This document shows positions 58,789 to 64,000 of a DNA stretch of 64,000 bases, piece by piece; the first letter of the stretch is position 1; each line of letters starts with the position of its first letter. The position numbers were made by a program, and so were the translations under genes. The DNA is from Pseudomonadales bacterium (GTDB lineage: Bacteria; Pseudomonadota; Gammaproteobacteria; Pseudomonadales; Azotimanducaceae), in contig JAEPOO010000002.1 of assembly GCA_017642855.1 (NCBI GenBank), positions 519,545-583,544 of the forward strand, given 5' to 3'. A model generated the notes under the pieces. The model saw nothing but the letters and a program-made list of their open reading frames with translations. It did not search any database and had not been told where the DNA came from.

Positions 58789-60285
58789 ATGAATCATTAC
58801 GATGTAGTTATTGTTGGTGCCGGTATTTCAGGTGTGAGTGCGGCGGTGCATCTCCAGAAGATGTGCCCAGACAAGACCTTTAAGATTCTTGAAGCCAGGG
58901 ATGCAGTCGGTGGTACATGGGATCTATTTCGATATCCTGGCATTCGTTCGGATTCCGACATGCATACTCTGGGCTTCGCCTTCAAGCCCTGGACAGAAGC
59001 CAAGTCGATTGCAGACGGCCCGAATATTCTCAAATACGTCAACGAAACCACAGACGAGTTCGGCCTGCGGAACAAAATCCAACTGGGCAGTAAAGTGAAG
59101 AAAGCGGAGTGGTCCTCCGAAGATCAGAATTGGCTGTTAACCATTGAAAAGTCCGATGGTGGAGGTGAGCAGATGACCTGTGGGTTCATCAGCATGTGCG
59201 GCGGCTATTACAACTATGAAGAGCCGCATGATCCCGGATTTGAAATGGACGCGTATGAGGGTCAAATCCTTCATCCTCAGTTCTGGCCGGAAGATCTCGA
59301 CTACGCCGGTAAAAAAGTGGTCGTGATTGGCAGCGGTGCCACCGCGATGACGCTGGTCCCAAACATGGCTGATCGTGGTGCGCACGTCACGATGGTTCAA
59401 CGGTCACCCACTTATGTGGTCTCTCGACCCGACCAGGACAAGATCGCCAATACACTCCGGAAGTGGTTACCCGACAGTTGGGCGTACGCCATGACGCGCT
59501 TCAAAAACACACAGCTGCAGGGTTACTTCTATCGAAGAACTCGTGTTGCACCAGGTTGGGTGAAGAAGAAGTTGCTCGATGGCGTTCGAGCGGCCATCGG
59601 AGAAGAACTGACCGAGAAGCACTTCACACCATCCTACAATCCCTGGGACCAAAGACTCTGCTTAATCCCTAACGGCGATCTTTATAGAGCCATTAACCGC
59701 GGTGACGTCGAAGTGCGCACCGAGCAGATCGACTCGTTTGTTAAAGAAGGTCTTAAGCTTCAGAACGGCGAAGTGCTTCCAGCGGACATCATCGTGACGG
59801 CAACGGGCTTGAAACTGATTGTACTGTCGGGCGTTGAGTTCAGTGTTGACGGTGAGGTTGTCGACCCAGCACAAAGCTTCAGCTACAAAGGCATGATGTA
59901 TTCGGGCGTGCCGAACATGTCGCAGACCTTCGGTTATATCAATGCGAGCTGGACGCTGCGGGCAGATCTGACCTCTGAGTATGTCTGTCGTCTTCTTAAC
60001 TACATGGACGAGATTGGTATGACATCGGTCACGCCGACGCTGCGTGATGAAGACCAGGGGATGGAAGTTCGCCCCTGGATTGATGACTTCCCTGCAGGTT
60101 ACATGACCCGCTCCATGCATTTGTTCCCGAAACAGGGCGAAGGCCCCTGGCGTAATACCCAGGATTTTGCCGCGGACAAGAAAATGGTCAGGAAGCAGCC
60201 GATTGCTGATTCAGCTTTGGTCTTTGCCAAAGCTTCCGTCGCGAAGAAGGAAGTCGAACAAGAGCTCGCTGCGACGGGTAGCTAG
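58789..60285 (+). CDS. Baeyer-Villiger-type flavin monooxygenase
   Basis: 498 residues. FAD motif GAGISGVSAAVHLQ (residues 10-23), NADPH Rossmann GSGATAMTLV (about 179), and the Baeyer-Villiger fingerprint YEGQILHPQFWPED (FxGxxxHxxxWP form). The sequence resembles EthA-like ketone monooxygenases (GGTWDLFRYPGIRSDSDMHTLGF). It inserts oxygen next to a carbonyl or oxygenates a thioether. Its stop shares CTAG with the convergent sulfotransferase gene. Confidence 0.93.
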   Translation: MNHYDVVIVGAGISGVSAAVHLQKMCPDKTFKILEARDAVGGTWDLFRYPGIRSDSDMHTLGFAFKPWTEAKSIADGPNILKYVNETTDEFGLRNKIQLGSKVKKAEWSSEDQNWLLTIEKSDGGGEQMTCGFISMCGGYYNYEEPHDPGFEMDAYEGQILHPQFWPEDLDYAGKKVVVIGSGATAMTLVPNMADRGAHVTMVQRSPTYVVSRPDQDKIANTLRKWLPDSWAYAMTRFKNTQLQGYFYRRTRVAPGWVKKKLLDGVRAAIGEELTEKHFTPSYNPWDQRLCLIPNGDLYRAINRGDVEVRTEQIDSFVKEGLKLQNGEVLPADIIVTATGLKLIVLSGVEFSVDGEVVDPAQSFSYKGMMYSGVPNMSQTFGYINASWTLRADLTSEYVCRLLNYMDEIGMTSVTPTLRDEDQGMEVRPWIDDFPAGYMTRSMHLFPKQGEGPWRNTQDFAADKKMVRKQPIADSALVFAKASVAKKEVEQELAATGS

Positions 60286-60893
60286 TTCATTCTGACTTTT
60301 TGAAACTCTTCCGTGGTGTTCATACGCGGGTAAGGGGCGTCGGGGACGTCGACCTCGAGAAACTCGCATAGAGGTTGCCAGCCATGCCTGGCCTCGAACA
60401 CCAGTAACCTTTCTGGCGGAACTTCATCGATGACGGATTGATTGTGTGCGTTGAACGTTGAGATGACATGTGCGCGGTCATCCATCCGGTCGTCAAACAC
60501 CCTTCGCCAGATCACATCGAAAAGCCACTCGCCGAATATTCTCGTGTTTGGGTCGTCAGACTCGAGCGATTGTCGAGATGCGGGGTAGATGGTGTTCATC
60601 ACGCTGTCGTACCAGCGCTCTGGGTCCCTCAGGGAAAGCAGGATCTTGGCGTCGGGGTAGTTTGCCGCCTGTTCGCGCCAGAAATTACAGGAAGGCCAAT
60701 CAACGGTAGCCTCGAAGCCATCGAACAGGGAAAGCCAGTCAACAGGCCTGCCATGGTGCGCATCAGACCATATCGCATGATGTCCTTCCGCCACTTCCCA
60801 CATGTGATAACACTTCTTGAAGCCGAGCTGTTCAAGCGCATGCTTGAGAGAAAATGTCCCCGTTCTGCCAAAGCCTGCGCCAATGAGTTTCAA
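60282..60893 (-). CDS. Sulfotransferase-family protein (Sulfotransfer_4 type)
   Basis: 203 residues, shorter than classical enzymes. The PAPS loop is IGAGFGRTGTFSLKHALEQLG (residues 4-24) and the 3'-phosphate motif is KILLSLRDPERWYDSVMN. The proposed start is TTG 60893, with AAGGACG 6 nt upstream. It lies 13 bp after the TetR gene, on the same strand, so the pair may be co-expressed. The target alcohol or amine is unknown. Confidence 0.85.
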   Translation of the reverse strand: MKLIGAGFGRTGTFSLKHALEQLGFKKCYHMWEVAEGHHAIWSDAHHGRPVDWLSLFDGFEATVDWPSCNFWREQAANYPDAKILLSLRDPERWYDSVMNTIYPASRQSLESDDPNTRIFGEWLFDVIWRRVFDDRMDDRAHVISTFNAHNQSVIDEVPPERLLVFEARHGWQPLCEFLEVDVPDAPYPRMNTTEEFQKVRMN

Positions 60894-60906
60894 GCGTCGT
60901 CCTTCG

Positions 60907-61509
60907 TTAAGCTTCTACCGGCGCTTCAAGACCGGCAAAGTAGACTCGGATGAATCGCTCAACGCGCTTCTGGTAATGGTTCACATCCTTTGCCCCGGTT
61001 TTTAAGCCGATAGCGCCATAGCGAATAATTTCCGCGGCCTCTTTTGCGGTGACCTCGGCGGAACTGAGATCCAGATATTCCTCTCGCATCGCGTATTCGA
61101 GTTCCGCGGCTAGAATGGCCTCGAAGTCTGCGTAAGTTTTTTGTGCAATGTCGCCACACAATCGATTGTTTTCATCCATCAGCTCCTCCCCATGATTTGA
61201 TTCATGGAGTCGTCGATAAAGGCTCACGGAAAAGTCCTTTAAAGCCGCTTCGACCCGCTGGCCGACGAACAACTTGCCTCGGTTGCCCGTGAGTGCATCC
61301 TCAGCATCACGAAAGGCATCTTCGCTCAGCTGCTGCGAAACGCCGCGGAAAACGTCTTCTTTGTTCTCGAAGTAGGAATATAGAGACGGTCTGGATATGC
61401 CGGCCTCTCTGGCAATGTCTTCCATGGAGGTCTTTCGAAACCCGTATTGGCTGAACTGCGTTGTTGCCGCATTCAGAATGGTTCGGCGTTTTTCGTCAGT
61501 TGATGACAT
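60907..61509 (-). CDS. TetR-family regulator beside the molybdenum hydroxylase
   Basis: 200 residues. HTH: TQFSQYGFRKTSMEDIAREAGISRPSLYSYFENKEDVFRG (about 17-56). The rest is a helical effector domain. ATG 61509 gives the typical start MSSTDEKRRTILNAA; a longer frame would overlap the palindromic operator. It is divergent from the two-gene molybdenum hydroxylase, with the operator between, and upstream of the sulfotransferase. Confidence 0.92.
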   Translation of the reverse strand: MSSTDEKRRTILNAATTQFSQYGFRKTSMEDIAREAGISRPSLYSYFENKEDVFRGVSQQLSEDAFRDAEDALTGNRGKLFVGQRVEAALKDFSVSLYRRLHESNHGEELMDENNRLCGDIAQKTYADFEAILAAELEYAMREEYLDLSSAEVTAKEAAEIIRYGAIGLKTGAKDVNHYQKRVERFIRVYFAGLEAPVEA

Positions 61510-61518
61510 TCCGACACC

Positions 61519-61544
61519 TTGACAAAAACACGTCATTTTGTCAA
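61519..61544. promoter_or_regulatory. Palindromic TetR operator
   Basis: TTGACAAAA (61519-61527), 8-bp spacer, TTTTGTCAA (61536-61544): 9-bp perfect arms. It lies 9 bp from the tetR start and 45 bp from the hydroxylase start; more TTTGTC/TTGTC half-sites follow (61545-61560). Confidence 0.75.
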
Positions 61545-61589
61545 TTTGTCGCAGGTTGTCAGAGGACATCAGTTAACGAGGAGGCGTGA

Positions 61590-62099
61590 ATGGCAAAGTT
61601 CGTGATTAACGGAGAGGCGCAAGAAGTGGATGTTGATCCGTCGACACCGCTTTTGTGGGTCATCCGGGAGAAGCTGGGTATGACCGGTACCAAGTTTGGT
61701 TGTGGCATGGCCCAGTGCGGTGCCTGCACGATTCAGATTGATGGGGCTGCAGTGCGATCCTGTGTCATGCCGGTAGCTGCGGCGGAAGGACGAGACATTA
61801 CAACGATTGAAGGTCTCGCGCCGGACGAAGAAACCTTACATCCGCTGCAGGCAGCTTGGATTGAACACCAGGTGCCACAGTGTGGTTATTGCCAGTCTGG
61901 TCAATTGATGTCTGCGGCAGCCTTGCTCGCAGAAAACCCCAATCCCTCTGATGAAGACATTGATCGCGCGATGGACGGCAACATATGTCGATGCGGTATG
62001 TACGGTCGAATCAAAGCAGCCATTAAGACAGCAGCTAACAATAACGCTAAGCCGTTATTCCATAATGCGTTGCGAAAGCAGGAGGTGAACCATGGGTAA
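61590..62099 (+). CDS. [2Fe-2S] small subunit of a molybdenum hydroxylase (IorA/CoxS-like)
   Basis: 169 residues. N-terminal plant-type ferredoxin: Cys38, Cys43, Cys46 and Cys58 ([15 protein letters not shown]). C-terminal helical [2Fe-2S] domain: CGYCQSGQ and [13 protein letters not shown]. This two-cluster subunit passes electrons from the molybdopterin site, as in isoquinoline 1-oxidoreductase. GAGGAGG precedes the ATG. The 3' end overlaps the next gene by 8 bp. Confidence 0.94.
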   Translation: MAKFVINGEAQEVDVDPSTPLLWVIREKLGMTGTKFGCGMAQCGACTIQIDGAAVRSCVMPVAAAEGRDITTIEGLAPDEETLHPLQAAWIEHQVPQCGYCQSGQLMSAAALLAENPNPSDEDIDRAMDGNICRCGMYGRIKAAIKTAANNNAKPLFHNALRKQEVNHG

Positions 62100-64000
62100 G
62101 TGGACGCGAAGAGCATTCCTGACCGCGGGTGTTGTTGCCGGTGGTGGCTTAGTTGTTGGCGTATCTCTCAGACCGGGTAATGTCGCACATGACATTGCAG
62201 GCACCATTGAAGGTGAAGGCGAAACCCTGGTTCATGCTTACGTAAAGATTGATGCGGATAATGTCGTGACTGCCATGGTGCCGCACTCCGAAATGGGCCA
62301 GGGCGCACAAACGGCATTAGCACAGATGCTGGCTGAAGAGTTGGATGCAGACTGGAACCTGGTTCGCTTCGAAGAAGCACCTGCGATCAAGGAATATGGT
62401 TCTTACACCGCTGGTCGAGGCTACCTTTTTAAAGGAATCAACTTTCCGGATGTTGTTGTTCCATCGGTAGATGGATTCATGATGAAAGTCGCTGAAGGCC
62501 TTCAGATGCAAATCACAGGTGGCAGTATGAGCATTCGCGTCACCGGACAGTATGGCATGCGGGTTGCTGGCGCAGCCACGCGGGAGATGCTCGTTAATGC
62601 CGCGGCTGACGCCTGGGGTGTTCCGGCAGCGCAGATCTCTACAGAAAACAGCCGGCTGTATCACAAGGCAAGCAACAAGGAAGCGACGTACGCAGAATTT
62701 GCGGAGGCGGCGGCTTCCATGACACCGTCATATACGCCGAAGCTAAAAGATGCTTCCGAGTTCAAGATCATCGGCGAGAGTAAACCTCGCCATGATATCC
62801 CGGCTAAAGTAAACGGCACTGCCATGTTCGCGATGGACGTGAAGCGACCGGGTATGGTTTATGCCACGGTCCAGCGGTCACCGGTATTTGGCGGTCGGGT
62901 CGTCAGTGTTGATGACAAAGCCGCTCGCGCAATAGATGGTGTGATTGAGGTGATTCAGCTGCCGCAAGCTTCACGCTCGGGGATGGTGGGTAACTTCTCT
63001 ACCAGCGGCTCCGTTGCCGTGGTTGCGGACAGCTATTACACCGCTCAGCAAGGGCTTAAAGCACTGAAAATCGAGTGGGGCGGAGAAGGTAATGAGTCTG
63101 TATCCAGTGAGTCGATCTTCGAGCAATTTGATCGGGACATCACCGCGGGAGTGGATCGCCAGTCTGATATGTCAGAAGGCGACGTCGAGATGGTGTTTGC
63201 ATCAGCGGCCAAGAACCTTGTGGCAGACTACACGGTGCCTTATCTTGCGCACACCTGTATGGAACCACTCAACGCAACTGTTGAAATCAAAGACGGCAAA
63301 GCCGATGTGTGGGTCGGATGTCAGAACCCGCTCGGATTTCGTCACGCGGTAGCGGATGCAACAGGTATCGATGTTGAGATGGTGACCCTCCACAATCAGT
63401 TGATGGGTGGCGGCTTTGGCCGAAAAGCGATCTCGGATTGCACCATTCAGGCGGCGCAGATCGCAAAAGCAGTAGGCAAACCAGTACAGCTCGTTTGGTC
63501 GCGGGAAGAGGATGTGCGTCAGGATTTTTATCGCCCGGCGGTTCAGAGCCGATTCCGCGCTGCCTTGAATGACGCCGGTGAACTGCTGGCCTGGCAGAAC
63601 ACCTACGTAGATAAGCACGAGCCAATTGAAGCGCCGCTCATTCCTTATGCGGTGTCCTCCAAGGACATTGGTCACGTCAGTAGCCCAACCCATGTGCCAT
63701 TTGGTGCTTGGCGAAGTGTGGATCACTCGCAGCATGGCTTTTTCACAGAATCCTTCATCGATGAAGTTGCCGTTGCAGCGGGTAAAGATGCCTATGAATA
63801 TCGAGCAGCGTTGTTGAAAGATAAGCCCCGCCATCTGGCTGTCTTGAAGAAGGTGGCCGATGAATCCAACTGGCAACAGCCACTTGGCGAGGGTCGCGGC
63901 CGAGGGATCTCGCTGCAGGAATCCTTTGGGTCTATTGTTGCGCAGGTTGTTGAGGTCACCGTGACCGATGGTGAAGTTGCTGTTGATCGCGTGGTTGCCG
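62092..64000 (+). CDS. Molybdopterin-binding large subunit of an isoquinoline 1-oxidoreductase-like hydroxylase (partial)
   Basis: The first 636 residues are in the window; the gene runs off the right edge. It begins with a Tat signal ([16 protein letters not shown]), then the aldehyde-oxidase/xanthine-dehydrogenase fold: [66 protein letters not shown], and [22 protein letters not shown] Tat leader and this order match IorB-type large subunits of two-component molybdenum hydroxylases. It would hydroxylate an aldehyde or N-heterocycle in the periplasm. AGGAGGTGAAC stands 1 nt before ATG 62092. Stop and last domain are not visible. Confidence 0.93.
   Translation, partial: MGKWTRRAFLTAGVVAGGGLVVGVSLRPGNVAHDIAGTIEGEGETLVHAYVKIDADNVVTAMVPHSEMGQGAQTALAQMLAEELDADWNLVRFEEAPAIKEYGSYTAGRGYLFKGINFPDVVVPSVDGFMMKVAEGLQMQITGGSMSIRVTGQYGMRVAGAATREMLVNAAADAWGVPAAQISTENSRLYHKASNKEATYAEFAEAAASMTPSYTPKLKDASEFKIIGESKPRHDIPAKVNGTAMFAMDVKRPGMVYATVQRSPVFGGRVVSVDDKAARAIDGVIEVIQLPQASRSGMVGNFSTSGSVAVVADSYYTAQQGLKALKIEWGGEGNESVSSESIFEQFDRDITAGVDRQSDMSEGDVEMVFASAAKNLVADYTVPYLAHTCMEPLNATVEIKDGKADVWVGCQNPLGFRHAVADATGIDVEMVTLHNQLMGGGFGRKAISDCTIQAAQIAKAVGKPVQLVWSREEDVRQDFYRPAVQSRFRAALNDAGELLAWQNTYVDKHEPIEAPLIPYAVSSKDIGHVSSPTHVPFGAWRSVDHSQHGFFTESFIDEVAVAAGKDAYEYRAALLKDKPRHLAVLKKVADESNWQQPLGEGRGRGISLQESFGSIVAQVVEVTVTDGEVAVDRVVA

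Overview
This window reads as chromosomal DNA of an aerobic, free-living gammaproteobacterium, probably aquatic or marine. The evidence is gene content: OmpA with thrombospondin type-3 repeats, MltF, SelO, YghU, DUF2780, PstSCAB-PhoU, a fused indolepyruvate oxidoreductase next to an Lrp regulator, and a mixed load of P450, Rieske, Baeyer-Villiger, LLM, SnoaL, EthD and acyl-CoA dehydrogenase genes typical of marine oligotrophic lineages. I cannot name a genus. No rRNA, tRNA, CRISPR array, prophage or insertion sequence is visible. Genes are packed tightly; several convergent pairs abut exactly or share a palindromic stop (TTAA or CTAG).

Layout. 1-5.6 kb: start of a lipoprotein gene, a molybdopterin oxidoreductase, MltF, and an amidotransferase-sulfotransferase pair. 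5.6-11.8 kb: envelope genes (OmpA, a PlpD-like patatin/beta-barrel protein) mixed with EthD, SnoaL and Rieske proteins. 12-24.7 kb: DUF481 outer-membrane protein, NIPSNAP/LLM pair, SelO, an acyl-CoA dehydrogenase-like protein, acyltransferase, VOC, SnoaL, YghU, PhyH, DUF2780 and a GPH transporter ending in a 21-bp tandem repeat. 24.8-34 kb: P450, then an amino-acid catabolic block (Lrp; fused 2-oxoacid:ferredoxin oxidoreductase; Leu/Phe-type dehydrogenase) and a TonB receptor. 34-42.2 kb: a VTT-rhodanese gene with an in-frame UGA, RNHCP protein, GH20 hexosaminidase, enoyl-CoA hydratase, LLM oxidoreductase, and a TetR regulator facing two acyl-CoA dehydrogenases across a double palindromic operator. 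42.2-49 kb: the phosphate block (porin, pstSCAB, phoU, DUF47) with a PHO-box-like repeat and an intrinsic terminator inside the start of pstC. 49-64 kb: P450, nitronate monooxygenase, PQQ alcohol dehydrogenase, a TauD remnant, two MFS transporters, SDR, cyclase, Baeyer-Villiger monooxygenase, sulfotransferase, TetR, and a two-subunit molybdenum hydroxylase running off the end.

The most notable observation is the VTT-rhodanese gene at 34058-35002. An in-frame TGA replaces what I recall as a conserved Cys in the rhodanese loop, giving C-x-U. The frame stays open with a family-like C-terminus, and a small stem-loop with a U-U mismatch lies 14 nt after the TGA, within the range of bacterial SECIS elements. 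It is either a selenoprotein or a nonsense-mutated gene. Second is the pstS/pstC internal terminator, which predicts high pstS and low pstCAB expression.
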